Below are positions 1 through 7,560 of a DNA stretch of 64,000 nt, in pieces. Position numbers and translations under genes: made by a program. Within the stretch, counting starts at the first letter, position 1. The number at the start of each line of letters is the position of its first letter. The DNA is from Streptomyces sp. ICBB 8177 (GTDB lineage Bacteria > Actinomycetota > Actinomycetes > Streptomycetales > Streptomycetaceae): NCBI RefSeq assembly GCF_003144095.1, contig NZ_NSKH01000024.1, positions 265,198 through 329,197 of the forward strand, in the 5' to 3' direction. The notes under the pieces were generated by a model. It ran no database searches and had not been told where the DNA came from. It saw nothing but the letters and a program-made list of their open reading frames with translations.

Positions 1-226
1 ACAACGGATATGCGGGAGTGCCGCGTTGACCGTCCGGCGCCTTCGGACCGCGCCGGCCGTCACGGCCAGTGAGCGCGACGCGAAGCGCGCGCCCCCGCAC
101 GCGCCCGCCGGAACGCCCTCGCGCGCGCCCCGCCTCCGCGCACGCCTGAACGGGCCAGGAGCCGTCCCGCTCCGGGCCCGAGCTTCCGTGCGCGCCGTAC
201 GACCGAACGAAGCGGAACGATCCGCC

Positions 227-457
227 CTACGCGACCGCGTAGACGATCGCCGCGATGATCACGATGGCGGCGACGACCGCCACGATGAGGCCGGTGCGCG
301 AACCGCCGCGGTTCGACGAGCCGTAGGTGGTCGCCGGGCCGCCGGCGGCGGGCCGCTGCCGCGCCGGAGCCGCGCCCTCGTCCACGAAGGCGCGGAACAT
401 CTGCGTGCTGCCCGCCGGGTCGTGGTTCTGCTCGGGGGGAGTCTGGTAGTCAGCCAT
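227..457 (-). CDS. small C-terminally anchored membrane protein
   Basis: A 76-residue protein of unknown function. The first half is hydrophilic and Pro/Ala/Gly-rich and contains a TQMFRAFVDEG stretch. The last 20 residues (LIVAVVAAIVIIAAIVYAVA) form a single hydrophobic segment, so it should be a tail-anchored membrane protein with its N-terminus in the cytoplasm. The ATG at 457 was chosen because the open frame upstream adds only 11 low-information residues; the ribosome site is weak. It stands alone, transcribed away from the next gene. I recall similar small proteins in streptomycetes but no known role. Confidence 0.65.
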   Translation of the reverse strand: MADYQTPPEQNHDPAGSTQMFRAFVDEGAAPARQRPAAGGPATTYGSSNRGGSRTGLIVAVVAAIVIIAAIVYAVA

Positions 458-510
458 GAGGCAGGACCCTAGCGAAGAGCCCCCGCGCAAGACCAGGAGC
501 CCCGGGCCGG

Positions 511-780
511 TCAGCCGTTGACGTCGATCACACGAACCGGCTGTCCGGTCCAGCGCCCCGGTTCCGCCGTGGCGGCGAGGGCACTGTCGGGGCGGTCCGG
601 CGCGGGCATTGCCGCGTGGCGGGTGTGGGCGACCGCCCAGGAGTTCTCCCTCGCGACGGCCAGGGCCGCTGGGAGGTCGAGGCCGATGACGACCATCGCG
701 GGGAGACAGGCAATGTGCTCAGCGGTGCCGGGCCTCGCCCTGTCGGCCTCCACCAGCGCGCAGGCCGGGGCGCACGGCAC
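511..780 (-). CDS. possible PASTA-like hypothetical protein
   Basis: An 89-residue open frame. The middle part (LPAMVVIGLDLPAALAVAR, residues about 26-44) resembles the opening of a PASTA domain, where a Pro-x-hydrophobic-x-Gly turn precedes an amphipathic helix. PASTA domains bind cell-wall fragments, usually at the end of Ser/Thr kinases or penicillin-binding proteins; here there is no kinase and no clear signal peptide. The start is uncertain because no good ribosome site is visible, and the gene lies head-to-head with the aldo/keto reductase, 38 bp away. It could be a remnant. Confidence 0.4.
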   Translation of the reverse strand: MPCAPACALVEADRARPGTAEHIACLPAMVVIGLDLPAALAVARENSWAVAHTRHAAMPAPDRPDSALAATAEPGRWTGQPVRVIDVNG

Positions 781-818
781 GCGGAATACCAGGCGCCCCG
801 GGGGCGCTGGTCAAGGGC

Positions 819-1754
819 ATGGTACGTATCGGCAGTTCGCAACTCGACGTCTTCCCGCTCTGCCTGGGCGGCAACGTGTTCGGCTGGACCGCTGACGAGC
901 GGGAGTCGTTCGCGGTGCTCGACGCCTACGTGGCGGCGGGAGGCAACTTCATCGACACCGCGGACGTGTACTCGGCCTGGGTGCCCGGCAACTCCGGCGG
1001 CGAGTCGGAGGCGATCATCGGCCGCTGGCTGGCCTCGCGGGGCAACCGCGACCGGCTGGTCATCGCCACCAAGGCCGGCCAGCACCCCGACTTCCCCGGG
1101 CTGTCCGCGGCGAACGTCAAGGGGGCGGTGGAGCAGTCGCTGCGGCGCCTGCGCACCGACCACATCGACCTCTACTACACGCACCGCGACGACCCCTCGG
1201 TCCCGGTCGAGGAGTTCCTCGGGGCGCTGGACGCCCTGGTGAAGGAGGGCAAGGTCCGCGAGATCGCGGCGTCCAACATCGGTGCCGAGCGCCTGTCCGA
1301 GGCGCTGGCCGCCTCCGAGCGCGAGGGGCTGGCCCGTTACGTGGCGCTCCAGCCGCACTACAACCTCGTGGAGCGCGGTGAGTACGAGGGCCCGCTGATG
1401 GACGTGGCCGCCGGGCACGGCCTCGGCTGCCTGCCGTACTACGCGCTGGCCTCCGGCTTCCTGACCGGCAAGTACCGGCCGGGCGGCACGTCGGACAGTT
1501 CCCGGGCCGGGAAGGCGGAGTCCTATCTGAAGGACGAGCGCAACCTGCGGGTGCTGGCGGCGCTGGACGAGGTGGCCGCGGCGCACGAGGCCGAGGTCGC
1601 CACGGTCGCGCTGGCGTGGCTGGCCACCCGGCCGACGGTGGTGGCGCCGATCGCCAGCGCGCGCACGGTCGCGCAACTGCCCGCGCTGACCGCTGTGGCG
1701 GACCTCACACTCACCCCGGAGCAGGTCGCCTCGCTCGACGCCGCGTCGGCGTGA
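819..1754 (+). CDS. aldo/keto reductase
   Basis: A 311-residue NAD(P)H-dependent oxidoreductase of the aldo/keto reductase family, a cytoplasmic TIM barrel that reduces carbonyl compounds. The catalytic tetrad is visible: Asp46 and Tyr51 (FIDTADVYSA), Lys85 (VIATKAG) and His122 (DLYYTHRDD). Length is normal for the bacterial YajO/Tas-like branch. The ATG at 819 opens directly into the first beta strand (MVRIGSSQLDVFPLCLGG). A stem-loop terminator follows at 1763-1810, so it is probably a single-gene transcript. The substrate cannot be told from sequence. Confidence 0.92.
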   Translation: MVRIGSSQLDVFPLCLGGNVFGWTADERESFAVLDAYVAAGGNFIDTADVYSAWVPGNSGGESEAIIGRWLASRGNRDRLVIATKAGQHPDFPGLSAANVKGAVEQSLRRLRTDHIDLYYTHRDDPSVPVEEFLGALDALVKEGKVREIAASNIGAERLSEALAASEREGLARYVALQPHYNLVERGEYEGPLMDVAAGHGLGCLPYYALASGFLTGKYRPGGTSDSSRAGKAESYLKDERNLRVLAALDEVAAAHEAEVATVALAWLATRPTVVAPIASARTVAQLPALTAVADLTLTPEQVASLDAASA

Positions 1755-1762
1755 GCCCGTAC

Positions 1763-1810
1763 GGCGGGGCCGCTTCCCTTCCCGCGCAAGGGAGTTGGGG
1801 CGGCCCCGCC
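1763..1810 (+). terminator. stem-loop terminator after aldo/keto reductase
   Basis: Outer arms GGCGGGGCCGC (1763-1773) and GCGGCCCCGCC (1800-1810) pair perfectly. An inner TCCCTT/AAGGGA stem (1775-1780 with 1788-1793) extends the structure. It starts 8 bp after the reductase stop codon. There is no T-run, as is common in streptomycetes. Confidence 0.7.
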
Positions 1811-1870
1811 CCGGGCTCGGCCCCGCCTCCATCAACCCTTCACCCACTCCCCCCACCGATTCATTTGCCT

Positions 1871-1907
1871 GTTGCAACTAAGTGTGGTTAAGGTTGCTCA
1901 AGGCAAC
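1871..1907 (+). promoter_or_regulatory. candidate MarR operator
   Basis: Two palindromes lie just ahead of the marR-like gene: GTTGCAAC (1871-1878) and GTTGC-TCAAG-GCAAC (1893-1907). MarR proteins usually bind such AT-richer inverted repeats in their own promoter, so autoregulation of the MarR-transporter-YceI unit is likely. The assignment is inferred from position and symmetry. Confidence 0.5.
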
Positions 1908-1923
1908 TACCACGGGGGTGCTG

Positions 1924-2391
1924 ATGGCGACGCGGGAACAGTGCGCGGAGCTGGTGCAGCAGCTCGGTGCGCTGGGCGCCGTCAGCCGCGGCGTCGGGCG
2001 GGCCCTGCCCGCCGAGTGCCCGCAGGCGGCCGTCATCGTGCTGTCGCTGCTCGCCCGGTACGGACAGATGCGCGCCAGCGACCTGGCCGACCGCCTCGAC
2101 GTCGACATGTCGGTGACCAGCAGGCACGTCACGTACCTGGCCGCCCGTGGCTGGATCGAACGGCACCCCGACCCACAGGACAGGAGATCGCGACTGCTGC
2201 GCCTCACCCCGCTCGGTGAACAGGTCCTGCGCCAGGCGTCGGACCGCATCGCCGAGGTGTTCGCCGAGTTCCTCGGGGACTGGACGGACGAGGAAGTGGG
2301 GCAGCTGGCCGCGCTCATGGCACGACTGCGCGCGAGTTTCGACGGCGGCGGGCCACGAGCGGGTCTGCGCGGCCGCGCCCACGAAGGATGA
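1924..2391 (+). CDS. MarR family transcriptional regulator
   Basis: A 155-residue winged helix-turn-helix regulator. The DNA-binding part runs from about residue 45 to 95 (ASDLADRLDVDMSVTSRHVT recognition region, then the wing DPQDRRSRLLRLTPLG), flanked by dimerisation helices. The ATG at 1924 has GGGGG just upstream; an earlier in-frame ATG at 1882 would place the coding start inside the operator palindromes. The stop codon overlaps the start of the transporter gene (ATGA), which argues for translational coupling and for control of that transporter. The ligand is unknown. Confidence 0.9.
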   Translation: MATREQCAELVQQLGALGAVSRGVGRALPAECPQAAVIVLSLLARYGQMRASDLADRLDVDMSVTSRHVTYLAARGWIERHPDPQDRRSRLLRLTPLGEQVLRQASDRIAEVFAEFLGDWTDEEVGQLAALMARLRASFDGGGPRAGLRGRAHEG

Positions 2392-4865
2392 CGATGAGCA
2401 CCACCACACCGACCGGTGTGCGCCGGCACGTCCCCGCGCACGCCGCGCGCCCCGGGCAGCCCGCCCACGGGTCCCAGGGCCACCACGCACCGGGACCCGG
2501 CGGGCAGCAGCCCGCGATGTCGCACCGGCAGATCATGGAGGCGCTGTCCGGGCTGATGCTCGGGCTGTTCGTGGCGATCCTGTCGTCCACGATCGTCTCC
2601 ACCGCGCTGCCCACGATCCTCTCGGACATCGGCGGCGGCCAGGAGGCGTACACCTGGATCATCACCTCGGCGCTGCTCGCGGTCACCGCGACCACCCCGC
2701 TGTGGGGCAAGATGTCGGACCTGGTGAGCAAGAAGCTCCTGGTCCAGCTCGCCCTGGTGCTCTACATCGTCGCCTCGGTCATCGCCGGTCTGTCGCAGAA
2801 CACCGCCACCCTCATCACCGCCCGCGTGCTCCAGGGCATCGGCGCCGGCGGCCTGTCGGCGCTGTCGCAGGTCATCATGGCCGCGATGATCGCCCCGCGC
2901 GAACGCGGCCGCTACAGCGGCTACCTGGGCGCGACCTTCGCGGTGGCCACGGTCGGCGGCCCGCTGGTCGGCGGCGTCATCACCGACACCAGCTGGCTCG
3001 GGTGGCGCTGGTGCTTCCTGGTGGTCGTGCCGTTCGCGCTGATCGCGCTGGTGGTGCTCCAGAAGACCATCCACCTGCCGGTCACCAAGCGGAAGGTGAA
3101 GATCGACTGGGCGGGCGCGTTCCTCGTGACCGCCGCCGTGTGCCTGCTGATGGTGTGGGTGACGCTCGCCGGGGACAAGTACGACTGGATGTCCTGGCAG
3201 ACCTGCGTGATGGTGCCCGGCTCGGTCGTGCTCGGGCTGCTCTTCCTGCTGGTGGAGTCGAAGGCCGCGGAACCCATCATCCCGATGCGGCTGTTCCGCA
3301 ACGCCACCATCTCGCTGACCTCGCTGGCCAGTGTCTTCGTCGGCGTCGCGATGTTCGCCGGGACCTACTTCCTGTCCCAGTACTTCCAGCTGGGCCGCGA
3401 CAAGTCCGCGTCGATGTCCGGCGTGATGACCATCCCGATGGTCGCCGGCCTGTTCGTCGCCTCCACCTTCTCCGGCCAGATCATCACCCGCACCGGGCGC
3501 TGGAAGGCGTTCCTGGTCGCCGGTGGCGTGATCCTCACCGGCGGCGCGGCGACGCTCGGGCTGATGCGGTACGACACCCCGTACTGGCAGGTCGCGGTCT
3601 ACACCGCGCTGCTGGGCGTCGGCATCGGCCTGCTGATGCAGAACCTCGTGCTCGCCGTGCAGAACCAGGTGGCGCCCAAGGACCTGGGCTCGGCCAGCTC
3701 CCTGGTGACGTTCTTCCGTACCCTCGGCGGCGCGATCGGCGTCGCCGCCCTGGGCGCGGCGCTGTCCAACCGCATCACGCACTACATGCGCGACGGCTTC
3801 GCGGCACTGGGCATCCCCATGCCGTCCACCGGTGGCGGCGAGGCGAACCTGCCCGATCTCAAGACGCTGCCCGCGCCGGTCCGTACGATCACCGAGAGCT
3901 CCTACGGGCACGGCATCGCGGATGTCTTCCTGTACGCGGCGCCGTTCGCCTTCGTCGCGTTCCTGCTGGTCCTCTTCATCAAGGAGGTGCCGCTTCGGAC
4001 GGCCAACGGACTCCAGCAGCACACCGGAACCCCGGCCCAGCCGGCCACCGCGTACAACCCGGCGGACCCCACCCCGCCGGCGCAGGAGGTTTGCATGAAC
4101 GGCAGCACCATCAACGGCTCGGTCCGCGGCCCCGAAGGCGTGGGCGTCGGATCGGCGCACCTGACGCTGATCTCGCTCCAGGGACGGCAGTTGGGCCGCG
4201 CGCAGGCGGCGCCGGACGGCTCCTACTCACTCCAGGTGCCGGAGCCCGGCACGTACGTGCTGATCGCGGCGGCTGACGGGCACCGTCCTCAGGCCTCGAC
4301 CGTGGTGGCCGGTGACGGCCCGCTGGGCTTCGACATCACGCTGTCCGGCAGCAGCGGCCTGGCCGGCGCGGTGCGCGCCGCGGTGGACGGGCAGCCGGTG
4401 GAGGGCGCGATGGTGGTCGTCACCGACGTGCGCGGCGAGGTGCTGGCGACCGGCAAGACCGGCGCGACGGGCGACTTCGGCTTCGACGAACTGCCCGCGG
4501 GCAGCTTCACGGTGGCGGTCAACGCCTCCGGGTACCGCCCGGTCGCCCAGCAGGTCGAGGTGGGCGCCCAGGGCGTCACCCGGATCGAGGTCCAACTGGC
4601 CTCCGGCTCCCGCCTCCAGGGGACGGTCCGCGCCGGTGCGGACCGGGTGCCGCTGCCGGACGCGCGGGTCACGCTGGTGGACGCGAACGGCGACGTGGTC
4701 GCCACCGCCACCACCGGTGAGGACGGCCGTTACGCCTTCACCGACCTGGACGCCGGGGAGTACACCCTGATCGCGTCGGGTTACCCGCCGGCGGCGTCGC
4801 CGCTGCGGGTGGACGGCCGGGGCGCGGACGGTGTCGACCTCGCGCTCGGCCACCCGGAGGAGTGA
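2388..4865 (+). CDS. DHA2-type MFS transporter fused to three carboxypeptidase-regulatory-like domains
   Basis: An 825-residue fusion. Residues about 44-545 form a 14-helix major facilitator of the drug:H+ antiporter-2 type, with the antiporter motif C region at RGRYSGYLGATFAVATVGGP. Residues about 570-825 are three beta-sandwich repeats of the carboxypeptidase-regulatory (prealbumin-like) type, each ending in a G-x-Y/F-x-x-x-x-L-x-x-G-x-Y/F-x-V/L pattern (DGSYSLQVPEPGTYVLIA, TGDFGFDELPAGSFTVAV, DGRYAFTDLDAGEYTLIA). The start overlaps the marR stop. A strong AGGAGG lies 5 nt before an in-frame ATG (codon 570) exactly at the domain boundary, so a separate soluble product may also be made. Likely role: regulated efflux of a small molecule; the appended domains' job is unknown. 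Confidence 0.9.
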   Translation: MTMSTTTPTGVRRHVPAHAARPGQPAHGSQGHHAPGPGGQQPAMSHRQIMEALSGLMLGLFVAILSSTIVSTALPTILSDIGGGQEAYTWIITSALLAVTATTPLWGKMSDLVSKKLLVQLALVLYIVASVIAGLSQNTATLITARVLQGIGAGGLSALSQVIMAAMIAPRERGRYSGYLGATFAVATVGGPLVGGVITDTSWLGWRWCFLVVVPFALIALVVLQKTIHLPVTKRKVKIDWAGAFLVTAAVCLLMVWVTLAGDKYDWMSWQTCVMVPGSVVLGLLFLLVESKAAEPIIPMRLFRNATISLTSLASVFVGVAMFAGTYFLSQYFQLGRDKSASMSGVMTIPMVAGLFVASTFSGQIITRTGRWKAFLVAGGVILTGGAATLGLMRYDTPYWQVAVYTALLGVGIGLLMQNLVLAVQNQVAPKDLGSASSLVTFFRTLGGAIGVAALGAALSNRITHYMRDGFAALGIPMPSTGGGEANLPDLKTLPAPVRTITESSYGHGIADVFLYAAPFAFVAFLLVLFIKEVPLRTANGLQQHTGTPAQPATAYNPADPTPPAQEVCMNGSTINGSVRGPEGVGVGSAHLTLISLQGRQLGRAQAAPDGSYSLQVPEPGTYVLIAAADGHRPQASTVVAGDGPLGFDITLSGSSGLAGAVRAAVDGQPVEGAMVVVTDVRGEVLATGKTGATGDFGFDELPAGSFTVAVNASGYRPVAQQVEVGAQGVTRIEVQLASGSRLQGTVRAGADRVPLPDARVTLVDANGDVVATATTGEDGRYAFTDLDAGEYTLIASGYPPAASPLRVDGRGADGVDLALGHPEE
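4084..4097 (+). promoter_or_regulatory. internal Shine-Dalgarno and ATG inside the transporter gene
   Basis: AGGAGG (4084-4089), a 5-nt spacer and ATG (4095-4097) are in frame with the 2388 gene and sit exactly where the transporter domain ends and the beta-sandwich repeats begin. This is a better initiation signal than the one at the annotated gene start. It could direct synthesis of a free 256-residue triple-domain protein, or it may be the relic of a gene fusion. Confidence 0.6.
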
Positions 4866-5174
4866 CTCCCGGGCGGTCAGGCCTCGTTCACAGCCCCCGC
4901 AGGGCTTTGGCACGGGGCCGCCGGGATCTCGTGACAGGGCCGCGGGGCCTTGTCGGCGCAGGCACAGACACAGACACAGGGCCTTGTCCGCAGGGGCACA
5001 AGGACCACAGCGCGCAGGGCCGCAAGGCCTTGCCAGAGCGACTGGACCGCGCGTACAGCGGAGAAGCGCGGGCCAGTTATCGGGGGAGACGCGGGTTCCG
5101 GCGGTGGCCGGAGCAGGGGACGGCCGAGGCCGCCGCCCGGAACCCGTGACCGACGAACGTATGGGGAGCGGTGG
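4866..5174 (+). other. intergenic gap with degenerate short repeats
   Basis: No convincing gene. The stretch holds a near-duplicated GGGCCTTGTC (around 4945 and 4979), a CACAGACACAGACACAGG microrepeat near 4963 and an inverted CTTGT...ACAAG pair, so some RNA folding is possible. It separates the transporter from the YceI gene on the same strand. Confidence 0.5.
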
Positions 5175-6005
5175 ATGACCAGTGAAGGCGGCCTGCGGGC
5201 CCGAGTGAGGACCAAGGACGGCTGGGCGGTGCGGCACGCGGTGCTGACCGTCACCGACATGACGGGCAGTCAGGTACTGCGGGCGACCGCGGACGACGAC
5301 GGCGCGGTGCGCGGGGACGCGTTGCCGCCCGGCGCGTACACCGTGATCGTCACGGCGGTCGGCTACCAGCCCGCGGCGTCCACCGCGATCGTCGGCGCCT
5401 CCGGGCGGGCGGACCTGGGCAACCTGGTGCTGGCCAGGTCCGGCGGCGTGGAGCTGCCGCCGCCGGGGCCATGGACGATCGACCCGGCGCACTCCTCGGT
5501 GGGCGCGGTCGCCCAGCACCTGGGGATCTCCAGCGTGCGCGGGCACTTCACCGGCTTCAGCGGCCGGATCGAGATCGCGGAGCGCGCCGAGGAGTCGACG
5601 GTGACCGCCGCGATCGAGACGGCCAGCATCGACACCGGCAACAAGATGCGCGACGACCACCTGCGCTCGCCCGACTTCCTGGACGTCGACGCGTTCCCGC
5701 AGATCGTCTACCGCAGCACCGGGCCGGTCACCCCGGCGGGCCCCGACCGCTGGACGGTGCACGGCGAGCTGACGATGCGCTCGCACACCCGCCCGGTCGA
5801 CCTTGACCTGACGTACCTGGGCACCGGACCCGACCCGTGGGGCGGGGTGCGGGCGGCGTTCCGCGCCACGGCGGAGCTACGGCGCGAGGACTTCGCGATG
5901 ACGTACAACCAGGTGCTCCAGGCGGGCATCGCGGCGATCGGCACGACGCTGCGGGTCGAGCTGGACATCCAGGCCGTCCAGGGTGACGCGCTGCCGATGG
6001 CGTGA
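5175..6005 (+). CDS. YceI family protein with N-terminal carboxypeptidase-regulatory-like domain
   Basis: A 276-residue two-domain protein. Residues about 5-85 repeat the same beta-sandwich module found at the end of the upstream transporter (DGAVRGDALPPGAYTVIV). Residues about 97-272 are a YceI lipocalin-like domain that typically binds isoprenoid or other lipophilic ligands (PWTIDPAHSSVGAVAQHLG start, SPDFLDVDAFPQIVYRS core). There is no signal peptide, so it is probably cytoplasmic. ATG 5175 was chosen for the preceding GGGGAGCGG; an open frame continues upstream without coding character. Sharing a module with the transporter suggests the two work on the same lipophilic substrate. Confidence 0.88.
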   Translation: MTSEGGLRARVRTKDGWAVRHAVLTVTDMTGSQVLRATADDDGAVRGDALPPGAYTVIVTAVGYQPAASTAIVGASGRADLGNLVLARSGGVELPPPGPWTIDPAHSSVGAVAQHLGISSVRGHFTGFSGRIEIAERAEESTVTAAIETASIDTGNKMRDDHLRSPDFLDVDAFPQIVYRSTGPVTPAGPDRWTVHGELTMRSHTRPVDLDLTYLGTGPDPWGGVRAAFRATAELRREDFAMTYNQVLQAGIAAIGTTLRVELDIQAVQGDALPMA

Positions 6006-6020
6006 ACGGGGGGCGCGCGG

Positions 6021-6118
6021 GCGCGCGTTGACCGAGGGGGGCGGCGCGCGCTCGGACTGGACGACGGCGGCGACGCTCGCGCGTTGAACAACGGAGGCGG
6101 CGCGCCGGGCTGGACGGC
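6021..6118 (+). repeat. 56-bp imperfect direct repeat, two copies
   Basis: CGCGCGTTGA and GGCGGCGCGC recur with the same order and a 56-bp offset (6022/6078 and 6040/6096), followed by CTGGACG in both copies. It lies in the gap between the YceI gene and the next enzyme. It is a minor tandem duplication with no evident function. Confidence 0.5.
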
Positions 6119-6171
6119 CGCGGGCGCGCGCCGCCCTCGTCCCTGGTGGCACGGCTCGTAAGGTGGCAGGC

Positions 6172-6639
6172 ATGTCTCCCAACATCGCCACCAACACCCG
6201 TGTCACCCGCGAGGGTTTGCTGGAGTTCCTCGCCGAGCGGCACCGCGCGATCGTGCTCACCACCCGTGCGGACGGCCGCCCGCAGGGCTCGCCCGTCACC
6301 TGCGGCGTCGACGGCTCCGGCCGCCTGGTCGTCTCCACCTACCCCGACCGCGCCAAGGCCAACAACGCCCGGCGCGACCCGCGGGTGACGGTGATCGTGC
6401 TGTCCGACGAGTGGAACGGCCCGTGGGTGCAGATCGACGGGCGGGCCGAGGTGATCGACCCGCCCGAGTCGGTCGAGCCGCTGGTCGACTACTACCGGTC
6501 GATCGCGGGCGAGCACCCGGACTGGGACGAGTACCGGGCGGCCATGGTGCGGCAGGGCAAGTCGCTGCTGCGGATCACCCCGGAGCGCTGGGGCCCGGTC
6601 GCCACCGGCGGCTTCCCGGCCCGCCTCGCGGACTCCTGA
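6172..6639 (+). CDS. PPOX-class FMN/F420-dependent enzyme
   Basis: A 155-residue split-barrel flavin-binding protein of the pyridoxamine-phosphate-oxidase-like class, commonly F420-dependent in actinobacteria. The family pattern is visible: FLAERHRAIVLTTRADGRPQ opening, PVTCGVDGSGRLVVST strand, then KANNARRDPRVTVIVL and WVQIDGRAEVID. It is a cytoplasmic dimer reducing an unknown acceptor. ATG 6172 follows AGGTGG by 5 nt; the GTG at 6163 is less likely. The gene converges with tetR 6 bp downstream. Confidence 0.88.
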   Translation: MSPNIATNTRVTREGLLEFLAERHRAIVLTTRADGRPQGSPVTCGVDGSGRLVVSTYPDRAKANNARRDPRVTVIVLSDEWNGPWVQIDGRAEVIDPPESVEPLVDYYRSIAGEHPDWDEYRAAMVRQGKSLLRITPERWGPVATGGFPARLADS

Positions 6640-6645
6640 CGGACC

Positions 6646-7419
6646 TCAGTCGTCGGCGGACTCGCGCAGCGCGTCGATGCCCGCGATGAGCACGTCCAGC
6701 GCGAAGGCGAAGTCCCGCTCGCGCAGTTCGTCGCGGCGCCCGGTGGTACGGCGGGCGATCATGCCGGTCAGGCCGCCGAGTTCGGGCTTGTCACGGGTGG
6801 CGTCGAAGACCTCGCGCAGCAGCGCGTCCTCGTCCGTCCCGGCGGCCCGGCAGCGTTCGGCCCACCGGCCCTCGACGGTGCCGAAGCCGTACGCGAACTG
6901 GTGGACGGCGGCCAGCGCGCCGGGCACCCGGTCCTCCGGCAGCCCGGCGCGCCGGATCACCCGGTACGCGGCCGTGGCGAACGCGGTCGCCTTGGGCCCG
7001 GCGTTGAGGTACTCGCCCGAGAGCCGGGGCGCCCAGGGGTGGGCGACGAGCATGGTGCGGTAGCCGGTGGCGAGGCGCCGCAACTGCTCGCGCCAGTCGG
7101 ACGGTTCGCCGGCCTCGTCGGGCACGGGGATCTCGCCGTTGATCTCGTCGAGGGCGATCTCCAGCAGGTCGTCCTTGTTGTCGACGTACCAGTAGACGGA
7201 CATCGGGGTCACGCCGAGTTCGGCGGCGAGGCGCCGCATCGAGAACCTCGCCAGCCCTTCGGCGTCCAGCAGCCGGATGGAGGCGCGTACGACGCGGTCC
7301 AGGTCGAGCCCGGCGCCGTTGCCGGAACCGGCCTCCGGCTCCCGGCGGCGCCTGGCCCCCGCGCGATCGCTCAGCCAGTAGCTGGCCTGCGGCTTGGCTG
7401 CGCGGGGGCCGGTCGGCAT
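6646..7419 (-). CDS. TetR family regulator with TetR_C-type ligand domain
   Basis: A 257-residue repressor. The helix-turn-helix lies at about residues 45-90 (SMRRLAAELGVTPMSVYWYV, NKDDLLEIALDEI), after an unusually long basic N-terminal tail. The C-terminal part resembles the tetracycline-repressor C domain. The start at 7419 has GAGGAGA upstream; the open frame extends a further 34 low-information residues. It sits downstream of the GT39 gene on the same strand and converges with the flavin enzyme. No target is evident from the sequence. Confidence 0.88.
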   Translation of the reverse strand: MPTGPRAAKPQASYWLSDRAGARRRREPEAGSGNGAGLDLDRVVRASIRLLDAEGLARFSMRRLAAELGVTPMSVYWYVDNKDDLLEIALDEINGEIPVPDEAGEPSDWREQLRRLATGYRTMLVAHPWAPRLSGEYLNAGPKATAFATAAYRVIRRAGLPEDRVPGALAAVHQFAYGFGTVEGRWAERCRAAGTDEDALLREVFDATRDKPELGGLTGMIARRTTGRRDELRERDFAFALDVLIAGIDALRESADD

Positions 7420-7560
7420 GGCGGTGTCTCCTCGGGGGCGGGCGGTCGAGGCGGGCGGTGCGGCGGTCACCGGGCTGCTGTTCACGCCGGCAGTACGGAT
7501 CGCGCCCACGCCTCCGCTCAACGGTGGCGTTCCGCTCCCGAGCTTAAGTCCGCGACCCGG

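Noticed and set aside
1-72. Open plus-strand frame running in from the window edge and ending in TGA at 70-72
   Set aside because: About 23 residues without a recognisable motif; it could be the tail of an upstream gene but cannot be supported.
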